Notes: a model not told the origin generated them from the letters alone. A stretch of 64,000 nt of DNA from Eucommia ulmoides (GCA_016647705.1 CM028328.1:3559311-3623310); one strand, 5' to 3'. Shown: positions 43,621 to 58,585, numbered from the stretch's first letter. Program-made: numbers and translations.

Positions 43621-44789
43621 GACTATTGAAGGTAGTTGTTGGCAATATAGAAGTTTGGTCTTTTGTGATTTGTTGTAGAGTAGTGATATATGTACAATTA
43701 GTGTGTTTCAGTTGGCCAAATATGATACTTAGTGTGGCCACTATGCTGCTCTAACGTAGCGAAAGTAGAGAAAATGATATATTGTGGAAATTCATAATTA
43801 AAGATCTTTGTTTCATGGGATAGTTCACAAGTAAAAGAGCTATCTAATGATTATAATTTTGGTAAAAAAACAAAAAACTGGGGTTGATATGTCAATGCCA
43901 AATATGGAATTGAGGTCATGGACCTGTTGAACCGAGATAGGCCTAATCTAAGTGAGACTACCATGATATTTTAAAAATGTATATGTTTGTTGATTTAAAA
44001 AAAAAAAAAGTATATGTTTATTATTTATTTTTTTTATCAAAGTGCGTAGAGGAAGTATTTAGAAACATAAGATTCTCAGATAATTAGTTATCTGTGTCAG
44101 GAGTTACGGTCAGAGTACACTCTATTTCTGTGTTTTGTTGGATACAATGTGGAGTACTGCAGATGCAAAAGTGGCGACGTGTAGTATGAATTTTGTGAGA
44201 TGTAGATTGTTGGGTGGCTTTCGCTTAGGGGACCCTATATAAATAATAATTATCCTAGAATCAAGTGTGACTAATATGACAGTGTGATTATGAATTATTT
44301 TTCCAAGCAAAAATTCCGAGAACGAATTGTAAGACCCGATCTTGATTGTGCATAATTCTAATTGCATTTTAGAGCATTTAGAAAATATTTGGGTCTAATG
44401 TGTTAAATTTTATTTTAAAAATAATAACTGCAGATTTTTTTAATATGATAATTTTTAGTATTTTGATAAATAAATATTATTAACAGTTGGCTAGTATTTT
44501 TCTGTAGATTAGATTATTAATTAGAAAAAAAATTATAATTGTTGTTATAATATTTTTCTACTGTTAATATTGACAAAACAAATGTGGTTTAATAAATTTC
44601 ATATAACTAGGAAATTTTGAGAATGAAAAATAGTGCATTTTATTGTTAGGCGTTTCACGCATTGCATTTCATGTTAGGTTTATTTAGATAAATTCTTAGT
44701 TTATACCCTGTCAATTGTTAGGTTCTCAAGTGACACCAATTATGTTAGTGTTTCGACGGTAGTGTAAAACGAAATGCAATTATTGAGGT

Positions 44790-45560
44790 GAGTGCACTGC
44801 CTTCTTTGTAAATTGCCAAATTTTATTTTCATACTAAAATATGAAAAGAAAAGATTTATTAAAATGAATTGTTTTATAATGTTAAATGGATCAAGTAAGT
44901 GGTTAAATGTGAAAAGTGGTTTTTATTATTACACTACTATGCCATAGTGTGATCTCGACAAGAGGGCATGTCCTGCAAGATATTGTTAGTCTTAACATGA
45001 GGGTATGTCCCGTAGGATGTTGTGTTATGACCTGATAGGAGGGCAGGTCCTGTAGGTTGTTGTTGTTGTTGTTGTTATTGTTGTTGTTGATGATGATGAT
45101 TATCACTATGATATAGTGTTTTATACCACGTGTTGACTCCTTCCATTGGAGATATTAAATGGCCTTGACACTGGTGACAACTTTAGATTACACAGTTGTA
45201 CAAGTTAGGGTGCCTGTTATGACTCCCGATCGTGAGGTAAAATGATCATCTAGCTAGTAGGGTATTTTATTATATATATCAGAGTAATTTGATCAGTTGA
45301 TTTAAATGTATTTGTTTTACTGTGATGATAGCTGTGTGATTTAATTTCTACTCCGTGTGTGGTTATATATATTTTGAAAAGTGGTGTTTGATAAACATAC
45401 TTAATCCATAAATTATTTTTATATTACGAAAATAGTACACCGATAAAATATTTTGTTTCGGGTACTTCAAATAGAGACAGGTCTACTACTTGCATTAGAT
45501 AGAGTGAGGGGAGTAGACTGTCAAGGTAGTTGTTGGTAATCAGTACTTCGAACTTTTGTA
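44790..45560 (+). repeat. Degenerate duplicated segment, copy 2
   Basis: Partner of 42660-43620, with a (TTG)n run at about 45055-45090 where copy 1 has the 36-bp minisatellite. The spacing of the two copies could mean LTR-like ends, but no primer site or pol motif lies between them. Confidence 0.6.
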
Positions 45561-45953
45561 GTGTTATAAAAAAGTTGGATATGTATAGTTGAATTTGAGA
45601 TTAGTAAATATTAATATTTGTGTCAGTCGACACTTAATGAATATTTATGATTGGTAGGGTGTCATGCCAATTAATATTTTTATCATTGTGGCGGAGTAAA
45701 AGCGTGGCGGTGGAGTGATTTGTCTTTTACTTCTACTTCTCCGTAAAAATAAAAAGGGAGAAACCGAGACTCGGCCCTAGGAAACCAAGTCATTACTCGA
45801 AAATTGTAATACTTCGCAAATTTATATTGTTAAAAATAATATTCTATTTAAATAAGTTATAATTTTTGAAAATAATATTTTATTTATACAAGTTATAAAT
45901 TTTATTGGGTGATTTTGATATATTATGGAAACTTCAAGGAATAGATAAGTGTT

Positions 45954-46000
45954 GTAGACACGACATTTTGACCTTCTCGCAAAAATATTATTTTCTGTAC
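45954..46000 (+). mobile_element. Scrap of gypsy-like LTR start
   Basis: tgtagacacgacattttgac and the following 'ctcgcaaaaa' closely match the first 45 bp of the gypsy LTR at 11900, then similarity stops. It sits just before copy 2 of the 1.3-kb repeat. Confidence 0.55.
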
Positions 46001-46034
46001 TTTATCATTTTTTGTTTCGTGATCTCTTCTATAT

Positions 46035-47235
46035 TGTTGTGATAGATAGATGTTCGATGATTCAAAGTGAAAAGGGCGTTGAGGGTCAGAAAGTACTGAG
46101 AAGTTTTTTAGTAAACGTAGATGGAGGGTGTTACACAAAATGTGTCTAAAGAATATAAGAAGAGAGAAGAGGAAGCGTCAATCAACTTGTCTAGGGGAAA
46201 GAGAGCTAAGTCACGATGTCGTTGGACTGACTGTATGACCTCAGACTTATTTTAGGCCAAATGTTTAAATTGTAACTCTTATTAGTAAGAATGTATCGTT
46301 TTTTTTAGCAACTCTCCCTTATATACGAGCAGGCGAGGGCACGTGGTCAACACGTCCCCACTGGCACCACATCCCATCTTTCATTCCACAATCTTCTTAG
46401 AATCCCCAAGATGGTGAATCTTTATGGCGATCTCGCTTTCTGAGGCGCTTGAGGCTGTTAATTTCTTGTGTACGGATTGAATTTCGTACAACTTAAGAGA
46501 GCATGTATTGTGGTTTTTCTCTCACACGTCTCTTTGAATTTGTGGGGCATGATGTGACGACAACGACGTTAATGTTTTGCGAACGAATTGGATTTCGTAC
46601 AGTTACAGGAGTACGTGTGATGATCTTTCTCTCACATGATTCCTAGATTTGTGGGCCATGTTGTGACGTCGATGGGTGTCTGACTGAAAATTTTGATTGT
46701 TGGAGGGGTAGTTCGTTAAGGGATAGTATTAAAATGTGTATTTAATGATATTAACAAAATAAAGGGGTTCAAAGAATAGTTGTCCCAATGTAAAGGAGAT
46801 GCATGGTGTAATTATTCAAAATTGAGGGTATATAGTGTAAATAGTAAATATGGTAGGTGTTAAATTTAAGGTTATATTTATAAAAATATGATATTTAAAC
46901 AATATCTTCATACATTTCTACATTTAAACCTATTATTTATATCTATCTTTCTATACATACATACATACATATGAATATGGTTTCACATGAAGTGATCGTC
47001 GGAGGTTGGACTTCTGCTATGCGGGCATCGATGCCAAAATTCGGCAACGCGGGGGGGAGGGGGGGTAGCAGCAGCGACATTGAATTCCCGTCACTTGGGG
47101 TGGCACTGAATTCTGGGCACGCTACTTGGCAACGACGCTGGATTCTCGTCATGCGGAACGGTATCGATGCCCGATTCTCGCCATGTCGGCACCGCACGCA
47201 GAATTCTGGTGGCACAATACCTGATTTCGGTCGCA
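46035..47235 (+). repeat. 1.3-kb dispersed repeat, copy 2
   Basis: Same order of conserved phrases as 39893-41220, with many substitutions and a duplicated 'tttcgtacaacttaagagagc'-like piece. The GC-rich tail (about 46980-47230) opens ORFs on both strands; these are not believed, because the other copy does not keep the frames. Confidence 0.7.
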
Positions 47236-47571
47236 CGGCGGTGCCTGACTTCGACAACACGTGCGATGATGGTGACCTCTTATTGTCTGTTGATGCTTGG
47301 TTAAAACTGTAGAATCTAACCTTTTTCACTATTTCATTTTTTGTTACCTTCCACAAAGTGCAAAAGAAAAAAAAAATAGTCACACATCCCTTAAAATTTT
47401 GAACTAATTTGAAGTGATACTTATGATTTCAATGGTTGTTTTATTTTGTTAACAAACACCTTTTAATTTTATAGTAAGTACTTATTGACGTTCAGTTTTA
47501 AGTGCTTAATTATGTTATCAAATGATCCCTAAATTTGTATTATGTGATTGTATACTATAATTATATGATAT
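47236..47571. other. Intergenic, nothing recognised
   Basis: AT-rich stretch without ORFs or repeats that I can assign. Confidence 0.5.
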
Positions 47572-47710
47572 TGTAGAAATCCAATGGGCGTACTCAAAAG
47601 ATATCTTGTAAGATGAGGATTACCCTAGACTTTATATACAGCTCAGGATCAGGTAACACAAGCGATTTGAGATTCAATACGCCCCCTCATGCGCAGGGTA
47701 GACTTTTAAC
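47572..47710 (-). mobile_element. TRIM retrotransposon 3, right end only
   Basis: Minus-strand LTR of the TRIM family (47572-47679), with 'ctatatataaagtct'-like and 'agggtaatcctcatcttac' phrases, preceded on the minus strand by the TRIM purine tract 'gcgcatgagggggcg'. The copia 2 LTR begins directly beside it at 47711, so copia 2 appears to have inserted in the internal part of this TRIM. The other TRIM end was not found. Confidence 0.7.
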
Positions 47711-47868
47711 TGTTAAAGAGAAAAATGAATACGAGAAGAATGAAAAGACTTAACAATTGTGTTAAATTCTCTCTATATTTATAATAGAAATTAAGAATTC
47801 ATATAACAAACCCTAAACCGTATAGGAAACCCTAAACTGTACAGAAAAGACATAAATACCTTTTAGCA
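47711..47868 (-). repeat. copia 2, 3' LTR (158 bp)
   Basis: Bounded by TG and CA on the minus strand. It differs from the copia 1 LTR, so the two elements belong to different families. No second copy is in the window. Confidence 0.65.
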
Positions 47869-47959
47869 CTCCTTCTCAAGTTAGAACATATATATTGTAT
47901 GCTTCTAACTTGTTACAAGTGTACTATATCCTTGAATCTCCCAACTGTTTAGTAAATAT

Positions 47960-48516
47960 ATTAGCTAACTGATCAACTAAATTTACATGTTTAGTCTCAA
48001 TCTGCTTCTGGCCTTTTGCAAAAAAATTTCTCGAATAAAGTGACAATAAAGTTTAATGTGTTTTATTTTCTCATGGAAAACTGGGTTGGAAGTAATGTGA
48101 AGTGTTGCTGGATTATCACATACCAGGTCTATCGGTGAAGAGTGTTCAAATCTAAGTTCTTCTAAGTAATGTTTCAATCAAGTTAACTTACAAGTGGTAT
48201 GGGTCATTACCCTGTATTCCGATTCTACACTTGACCGCACTACTACCGTCTGTTTTTTACTCTTCCAAGAGACAAGTTTACAACTAACAAACACACAATA
48301 CCCAGTAGTAGACTTCCTATCCAAGGGTGATATGATCTAGTGTACAACCGTTTAGCCCTTTATTATAGCAAACCACAACTAGGGACACCTTTTAGATATC
48401 GAAGAATACGGATCACTACATCCCAGTGACAAGTCATTGGACGATCTAAGAACTGACTGATAACACTAACATAAAAGGAGATATTTGGCCTGATAATTGT
48501 CAGGTAGTTCAACTTC
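47960..48516 (-). pseudogene. copia 2 RT end and RNase H (broken)
   Basis: Minus-strand motifs: LVGKLNYLTIIRPNISF, DRPMTCHWDVVIRILRYLKG, STTGYCVFV, LVSWKSKKQTVVVRSS, then DLVCDNPATLHITSNPVFHE and KHIKLYCHFIREI. Stops interrupt the frame near 48320 and 48180. This is the C-terminal part of a copia polyprotein. Confidence 0.88.
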
Positions 48517-48521
48517 CTAAC

Positions 48522-49919
48522 TGGTAGCGCTTAAATACGTCGCTACTTTCACTCGCAAGTGTACGAGGTCGAGTTTTAGTATAGATTGGGAGAGTAAGGG
48601 TATCGTGTCCACAGGGATTGGTTGTTGTCATTATCGAATACCACAATTATCATAACCTAATTTTATCTAGTCGAAAAAAGAATGTATAAAATTAATATAA
48701 ACTAAACTAATATAACCTAATTTAATATATACTAATAAAAGGAGATGTTTTCAGGAAAAGAATTGTCTAGGGATTAACTTTATTTACAAATACGTGTTCG
48801 ATCTCGTTTGACTTACGTTTACGATGTTCAACCTATTTGACATTCTCTATATTGTAAACTCGCTCGCTCCCTCTCTCGAGTGTAAAGCGAGCAAATATGT
48901 GATTTCATGTTGACGCCAAAGTCCCCCTTGAACGGCTTTTCTAACACATAATCACATGCGTCTCGCCCCAACGTCATGGATTGCATACTTTCTAACGCCC
49001 TCTTGGGTCGTTAGATCGTCGCGTTGTGTTTAAACCCTAGTCCGAATTCAGGGTTACCTCTTCCGAGTGTCAAATCTCGTATTCTCAATATATCTAAACT
49101 AGCATATATGCATAGAAACACGGCAAACACAATCAAACTTCGAAGAACAACCATTAACGAAACACCGAAATCAAAATAATCACATATTCATAAATATATT
49201 GTTAATCCCTAAATAATCCATGTTTAGCTAACGGCCATAACCGTATTTACAATAAAGAACGAGCTAAACATGCTCACAACTACCAAAGTTAAAGAAATAA
49301 AAGAAGAAACGAAAGACTTAGCTTATATCCGAAAATTACACCGTAGAATGATCGCTTCCTTCTTCAACGTATCCTCCTTCGGATTGTGAGCTCTCCCTCC
49401 AAAACACTAAAAAATATGCCCTAATGGCTTTCCTAAGTGTTCTACACGAAAATGGAGAGGGGATAAGGGATAAGGGCCAACAAATATCCTAACATATCTA
49501 AAAAACACTCTATAGGTGCAGGGTGATCACCGCCGCGGCGGTGGAAATGCAGAGTCGTTACAAACTTTCTGCTGTTGTACCGCCGCGGTGGTGGTGTCCC
49601 GCTGCGGCGGTGACATGCTTTCTTGTTTTGGCTGTAACTTCTTTGTTCGAACTCCAATTTAGGTGATTCAAAAATCTGTGGAAATCTAAGAAAAACATAT
49701 ATAACTTACATGTTTTGAGTTTTCCCAAAATAGAATGGAATCGTGTTCAAAATTGGCCTTGAAGTTACTGTACTTGTACCGATTTTGCACAATTTCACCA
49801 TTTTATTCAAAAACCAACCAAACAATACAAAAACATATTAAAATAACAAAAGTGCTTAAAAATACACAAATATTTGAATCTAAAAGTATTTAATTTGTTG
49901 GTAAGTAAACCACTCATCA
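48522..49919 (-). repeat. Athila-like element, 3' LTR
   Basis: 1398 bp, TGGTAGCGC to CACTCATCA on the plus strand. It contains 'gtgtccacagggattgg' and a GC-rich 'ccgccgcggcggtg' stretch near 49530, within otherwise AT-rich DNA. Confidence 0.9.
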
Positions 49920-49935
49920 AATACCCCCAAACTCA

Positions 49936-51563
49936 AACATTTTTTTGTCCTCAAGCAAAACACCCACACAATACAAGAAAATATAAAAACTAATTACGAA
50001 ATTGAAAAACACGCAAAACAAATATGTGCAAGTTTTGAGTATCATCTACCGGCCAAATGAAATATTCCTCATCGGCTCCCAATCCTATCGAGTTCATGCA
50101 TAAAAACACACCATGTAATGTTCTAGAATTTCAACATTTATAATAGTAAATGCTGTTATAGATCTTGTCAAAGTGTGCATGCTTAAAGATCAAATATATA
50201 ACTATCCGTTAATCGGATTGGATTATCTACCATATAAGTGCATGACAGAAAAAATCCGAGGGTATAGGAAATCCATATGCTTGACGCGGGATCTATTCTC
50301 CACTAATGTAGGCTCGGAGGTTCAAAAAGATCAATAGGTCTTAGTTCGGTTTAGGAATATGGATAAAGGTATATTGGAAATAGAAAATAGGTTAACTTTG
50401 TTAACTTTTGACAATACCCGAGGCACATCGTTTGGCACTCTCACACTTGAAACCCCATAGATAATTTGAAACAACCCTGAACATATATTAAGAATGACGT
50501 ACTCACTTATAAAAAAGAAACGGAAATAAAAACCGTATTTACATTTGATTCTTTTTTATTTTATTTTTCTTTTCTTTTCAACGAACACACCTCCAAACTT
50601 ATTTGTTTTGTACAAATTAAGGGGTGTAGGAAATATGAACGAAAAACGACAAGTGAATACTCGAATACCGAACCAATTAATAGCTCGCCCAAAACCCAAC
50701 CGCTCACATCAAGTAGCATTTGCAACTGCTAGCTTGATTCACTCACATTGTGCCTTCGGTTAAGCGATAAAGGTTTGGAAAAAGTTCAATCGGCTATGGT
50801 ATTTGTTAAATGTTCAGAATTGAAATGGTGTTTAGGCTTCGACAGGGTAACGAAGGATAATAATATATCAAGGTAAGTTTAAAAAGGCTCAAGCGAGAAA
50901 ATGAATGCCTAAATCATGTAACCTGGACTACCTCGCCTAGGATTTCGTCTCGAATTTTCCCCAAATCAAGTTTTAGAAACCCTAATGTCATGAATTTAGG
51001 TGACAGATAATCGTTTTCAAATCAATTAGACAGTTATATAATGAGTTTACGTGCTCGTGCAAGTAGGATCTATAATAACTATTAGTAAAACGTAATGTTG
51101 AGCACACAGAATATACATGCATGAGTTTTACGCTCGACCTCAATAAACAACCAGGAGACAGACTCATCATCGGGTAATGGCCCAGATGATGTTAAAACTC
51201 AGCACATAACACAACAACTATCCTAAACAGACATGCACACATATAAAAACAATAAAACATACTAACTAAAACATACTGCACATCACACCCGACTTACACA
51301 GGCAATGATCACAACAACCCTATCAGCGATCCCAATAATAGTTTATAGCATGATAATGAAGATAGGGGTTGAGAACACGTACTTGGGAGGTAAGAGAATC
51401 TCGCCTCCGAATAAAATCGGTTGCGACGGATTTAATTTATTCTTTTCCTTGGGTTGTTTCCCAAGATGCGCTAGGTTTAAGGTCGTCAGCCCGACATGCC
51501 GAAGTGCTCGTCAAAGAACGGCTTCCGCCTGTAGTACCTGTCAAATAACACTAAGTACGGGTC
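49936..51563. other. Athila-like element interior, non-coding part
   Basis: No coding motif recognised between the purine tract and the gag remnant. Short ORFs such as 50545-50763 have no domain. Confidence 0.6.
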
Positions 51564-52413
51564 TTAATTCAACATGCCCTTAAGCTTGGCAAGATAAGGC
51601 TCTGATCGGGCCAGGCTTTCAACATGATGCTCTACCGGCTCATGTACTTGGTGGGCTTGGAGGAATGTTGCTAATGGCGGTGGAGGATCAATGAGCCACA
51701 TCAGATTCTCGTAAATGTGAGCATCTTGGATAGATGGCAGCATCACCAACTGGAATTCGAATAGTGAAAATTCACAGCACTTAATGTATGAATCTCCGTC
51801 GATCTCATCCCAACACCTCCCGCTTGTCTCCGGCTCCTCACGGTGGCTTTCACTGAATGTTACTTGTGAATCACGCAGTGCCACCGCGTATGACTCGGCC
51901 TCAATCAAGTAGATTAGCTGACTAATTTACGTCTAAAGAGACATTACGGTCGCATCGATTTCAGTGCAAATTATCTCAATGTTGTCGAGACGATCCTCGT
52001 GCTCATTTAGCCTGTCATTCGTTTCCCTCCAAAACGTCTGAGTTTCCCCAACAAAATCAGTGAGTATTTCCTCCAGGCTGGGAGAAGACTTAACATATTG
52101 GTCTGGGATGTCAATCCATGGCGCCGTAGAATTGCAATTCTGATAATCAAAGGCCTCCATGTCTTCCAACATCCAATGGGCTTTGTCTGCGGTTAGTTGG
52201 TCGAAAAAGGTGGTACCATTTCCTCTTTCAATCCACATTCTGGTTGCGTCTTGTAACCCATTGAGGAAGTTCAGTAGTTGATACTCCCTCGGGAATCTGT
52301 GATTCGGGAACCGAAGTAGGAAATTCTTGTAACGATCCTAAGCACAGTAATATGACTTGGAATCCCATTGAAAGAAATGCAAGAGCACCTGTTGATCTAG
52401 CATCTTCAAGCAC
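51564..52413 (-). pseudogene. Athila-like gag remnant
   Basis: Minus strand. The frame reading LNFLNGLQDATRMW, ERGNGTTFFDQLTADKAHWM and LEDMEAFDYQN resembles the Athila gag core (F-NGL, TR, then the G-T and ADKA-LLE pattern). A shifted frame covers 52228-52413. Stops at about 51909-51932 separate the next in-frame piece (51564-51908). Resemblance is by memory of the family pattern, so the assignment is moderate. Confidence 0.6.
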
Positions 52414-52522
52414 CCTGCAGGAAAAGAAAAAGAAAAACTACAAAGGAAAAAATTATACACAAAAGAAATGCCTAAAATAAAATTCGGTCATTTACTCACA
52501 ATATCAATAATAACCAAAAAAA

Positions 52523-52543
52523 CAATCCCCGGCAATGGCGCCA
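52523..52543 (-). other. Athila-like primer-binding site
   Basis: On the minus strand, tggcgccattgccggggatt lies a few bases after the 5' LTR. This is very close to the tggcgccgttgccgggga site common in Athila-type elements, generally attributed to tRNA-Asp. Confidence 0.8.
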
Positions 52544-52549
52544 AAAACT

Positions 52550-53881
52550 TGGTAGCGCGTAAATACGTCGCTACTTTCACTCACAAGTGTACGAGGTCGA
52601 GTTTTAGTATAGATTGAGAGAGTAAGGATATCGTGTCCACAAGGATTGGTTGTTGTCATTATTGAATACCGCAATTATCATAACCTAATTTTATCTAGTC
52701 GAAAAAAGAATGTATAAAATTAATATAAACTAAACTAATATAACCTAATTTAATATATACTAATAAAAGGAGATGTTTTCGGGAAAAGAATTGTCTAGGT
52801 ATTAACTTTGTTTACAAATACGTGTTTGATCTCGTTTGACTTACGTTTACGATGTTCAACCTATTTGACATTCTCTGTATCATAAACTTGCTCGCTCCCT
52901 TTATCGAGTTTAAAGCGAGCAAATATGTAATTTCATGTTGACGCCGAAGTCCCCCTTGAACGACTTTTCTAACACATAATCGCATACGTCTCGCCCCAAC
53001 GTCATGGATTACATACTTTCTAACGCCCTCCTGGGTCGTTAGATCGTCGCGTTGTGTTTAAACCCTAGCATAAATGCATAGAAACACGGCAAACACAATC
53101 AAACTTCGAAGAACAACCATTAACGAAACACCGAAATCAAAATAATCACATATTCATATATATATTTTTAATCCCTAAATAATCCATATTTAGCTAACGC
53201 CCATAACCGTATTTACAATAAAGAACGAGCTAAATATGCTCACAACTACCAAAGTTAAAGAAATAAAAGAAGAAACGAAAGACTTAGCTTATATCCGAAG
53301 ATTACACCGTAGAATGATCGCTTCCTTCTTCAATGTATCCTCCTTCGGATTGTGAGCTCTCCCTCCAAAACACTAAAAAATATGCCCTAATGGCTTTCCT
53401 AAGTGTTCTATACAAAAATGGAGAGGGGAGGAGGGATAAGGGCCAACAAATATCCTAAAATATCTAAAAAACACTTTACAGGTGCAGGGCGACCGCCACG
53501 ACAGTGGAAATGCAGAGCTGTTACAAACTTTCTGCTGTTTTACCGCAGCGGCGGTGTGTCCCGCTGCGGCGGTGACATTCTTTCTTGTTTTGGTTATAAC
53601 TTCTTTGTTCGAAGTTCGATTTAGGTGATTCAAAAACCTGTGGAAATATAAGAAAAAGATCTATAACTTCCATATTTTGAGTGTTCCAAAAATCGAATGG
53701 AATTGGGTTCAAAATTGGCCTTGAAGTTACTATACCTGTACCGATTTTGCCCAATTTCACCATTTTATTCAAAAACCTACCAAACAACACAAAAACATAT
53801 TAAAATAACAAAAGTGCTTAAAAACATACAAATATTTGAATTTAAAAGTACTTAATTTGTTGGTAAATAAACCACTCATCA
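52550..53881 (-). repeat. Athila-like element, 5' LTR
   Basis: 1332 bp, partner of 48522-49919. Confidence 0.9.
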
Positions 53882-53886
53882 CTAAC

Positions 53887-54850
53887 TAACCGTTTATATT
53901 GCCTTGAATCTGTTAGTGATACACCTTAATCTGGCAACATTTGGTGTTTGGATCTATACCCGAGTCAATCGGTTTAGCTCCTAGCATTCTTGTTTAGATC
54001 AATCTGTCAAGCACATATTTTCTCTGAGATAGGTAAATGCCTTGACTTGATCGAGCAACTTCAATCCCCAATAAATACTTTTGGTAACCCAAATCTTTGG
54101 TTTGAAACTTACTATGACCTTTTGAGTTATTCAATACCACCGTGTTCATCCCCGATAATCATGATGTCATCCACATACACACTCAACAATATTCTCCCGA
54201 CTTTATTATACCTGTAGAAGACAAAAGGATCAATTCCACAATGCCGAAGACCAAATTCAGTGACCACTTCACTAAATTTTTCAAACCATGCTCGAGGAGA
54301 CTACGTAAGGCCACAAATAGATTTCTTCAAGTGACATACCAAACCAAACTCCCCTTGAGAAACAAACCTAGGAGGTTGCTTCATATATACTTCCTCAGTC
54401 AGATTGCCATTTAAGAAAGCATTCTTGATATCGAGCTGATATAATAGCCAACGAAAAGTGGCAGTGAGAGAGATGGACTAGCAAATAGAAGCGAGCTTGG
54501 CGACGGGAGAGAAGGTTTCACAGTAATCAAGACCGTATACCTGAGTATAGTCTTTGGTAACTAAGCGAGCCTTGAGTCAATCAATAGTGCCATCTAGATG
54601 AACTTTGATAGTATACACCCATTTACATCCAACTAATATTTTGTCAGACGGAAGTGAGATGAGATCTCAAGTGCCATTTTGAGGTAAGGCAAATATTTCT
54701 TCTTCCATTGCTTTTGCCTAACCAGGGTGAGTGAGGGCCTCTGAAACAGACTTAGGAATAGAAACATAGGACAAAAAAACAACAAACGAGAAATATGAAA
54801 GAGATATGTGTGCATACGAGACAAAGTTAGAAATAGGATGGTTAGTACAT
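53887..54850 (-). pseudogene. copia 2 reverse transcriptase (broken)
   Basis: Minus-strand copia RT motifs: SVSEALTHPG, AMEEEIFAL, VGCKWVYTIKVHLDGTI, LKARLVTKDYTQVYGLDY, ETFSPVAKLASI, QLDIKNAFLNGNLTEEVYM, KKSICGL, SPRAWFEKF, and the active site [11 protein letters not shown], which is intact. At least five in-frame stops interrupt it. Confidence 0.9.
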
Positions 54851-54856
54851 GTGCGC

Positions 54857-55810
54857 TTACCCTTCTCGCTTCCAGATGGCAATGGGTATGTCCAAATCAG
54901 ACATGGATGGGTTAGCTAGAGAATAATCTAAGGACACAGAGTTGATGGGTGTGACAACGGAGGTTACCTTCAGGCGACAAGAGTATATCTGCAAAGGAGG
55001 TGAAGAACGACTAGGTGGAATAGGATCTGGAGTAGAGGAAGGTAGTGTAGGATTTGGGGCACTTCGCAAAGGGAGTGTAACATTCAGATCATCTCGAGAG
55101 GATGAGGTAGAAAAGTAAGGGGTAGACTCGAAGAATGTAACATCTGCACACACAAATGAGTGATGTAACGATGGACTATTACGATGATAACCCTCTGGTG
55201 TGCGAGAATAGTCGAGAAAAACACATTTTAAACCACGAGCATCTAACTTGTCCCTATTGAGAGTCAACTGATGAACAAAACAAACACACCCAAATATTCA
55301 AGGAGGTAAACTAAACAAGGGAGCAAGAGGAAAAATGATGGAATGGGGAACCATGCCATTTAAGGTAGAGGACGACATCTTATTGATTAATAAGCAATCT
55401 GTAAGAACCGCATCACCCCAGAAGTGTTTGGGAACGTTTATCTAAAAAAGAAGAGTACGAGCCATTTCCAAGAGATATCGATTCTTACGCTCAACAACTT
55501 CATTTTGCTGCGATGTGTCAGAATAAAAAGACTGATGCAAGATACTAGAATGTGATATGAGGGAAGTAAATGGTTGAGAAAAGTATTTTCGAGCATTATC
55601 ATTTAGAAGTATACGCCCTGGTACATTAAATTGGGTTTTAATTTCAGCACAAAATGCACGAAAAATAGAGAATAATTCTGAATGATCTTTCACTAAATAA
55701 AGTCAAGTGACTCTAGAAAAATCATCTACAAATGTGACAAAATAATGAAAACCTAATGTAGAAGAAACACGAGAAATACCCCAAACATCTGAATGAACTA
55801 TGTTGATCCT
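54857..55810 (-). pseudogene. copia 2 integrase (broken)
   Basis: Minus-strand motifs from HSDVWG (first Asp) through FVDDFSR, LLNDNARKYFS (second Asp, sequence altered from the usual RSDNA), TSQQNEVVERKNRYLLEMAR (Glu region), to the C-terminal KCVFLDYSRTPEGYHR and a Ser/Pro-rich linker. Stops at about 55440, 55694 and 55303 break it. The start of the domain is missing. Confidence 0.9.
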
Positions 55811-56230
55811 AAGATTTTGATGAACAATAAAGTATTGATATTTTGGTGGAACTAATGTTTAATTGAGTGTTTCAGTGATTTAAAATTCCAGTAATGAAGA
55901 TGTTAAATTAAATGGATGCCAAATAAAGATGTCAAAATGATGAAGAAGAATTAGGCTTACACTAGAAAGACCCTGAAAGCGATGACAAGTCTATTTTACC
56001 CTTAATACTAAATAATAATAGCTTTAACAGTGATTTGTATCATAGATGAACACTTGGACCTAAATTTTGATAAAAATTTAGTTGTTTATTATATAGCTAT
56101 AGTTGTCTCAAAGCAGACATATCTATCTTGAAAAAGTATATTTAGGATTGAGCATGTCTTTAGGTAGCGTTTGGTTGTATGCAAATAGGGCTTCATAATT
56201 GAAATTCGAAATGAACCCATATTATATATA

Positions 56231-56275
<45 letters not shown>

Positions 56276-56382
56276 TGCATTCAATTCTAGTTTCAATTGC
56301 AAAACCCAAATTTTGTGGTTCCAAACTCTACCTTAGCCCTAGCTTTCTTCTACTGAAGATAACATATCATGATGATATTCAG
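55811..56382. other. Junction between copia 2 and the kinase pseudogene
   Basis: AT-rich, with a (TA)n run at about 56226-56269. No S-RLK exon is found here, although exon 3 (juxtamembrane and ATP-loop) would be expected upstream of 56383. Confidence 0.6.

Positions 56383-58585
<2,203 letters not shown>

Larger units (their letters stand above)
48522..53881 (-). mobile_element. Athila-like non-autonomous LTR retrotransposon, TSD ctaac
   Basis: Two LTRs (48522-49919 and 52550-53881) flank a 2.6-kb interior, with ctaac on both sides (48517-48521 and 53882-53886). Minus orientation follows from the primer site beside the right LTR and the purine tract (gagtttgggggtatt) beside the left LTR. The interior keeps only a broken gag and no protease, RT, RNase H or integrase motif, so the element depended on proteins from relatives. 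It is inserted in the RT region of copia 2. The LTRs are alike, but the right one lacks about 60 bp near 53070. Confidence 0.88.
47711..55810 (-). mobile_element. Ty1/copia retrotransposon 2 (5'-truncated, split by an Athila-like element)
   Basis: Minus strand. 3' LTR 47711-47868 (TGCTAAAAGG to CTCTTTAACA on the minus strand) with the purine tract cttgagaaggag beside it. Then RNase H and the end of RT (47960-48516), the inserted Athila-like element (48522-53881), the rest of RT (53887-54850) and integrase (54857-55810). Similarity ends just before HSDVWG, so pre-integrase, protease, gag and 5' LTR are missing. Several stops are present in every domain. Confidence 0.9.

Noticed and set aside
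46943-47383. 113- and 146-codon ORFs on opposite strands
   Set aside because: The homologous copy at about 40.9-41.2 kb does not preserve either frame.
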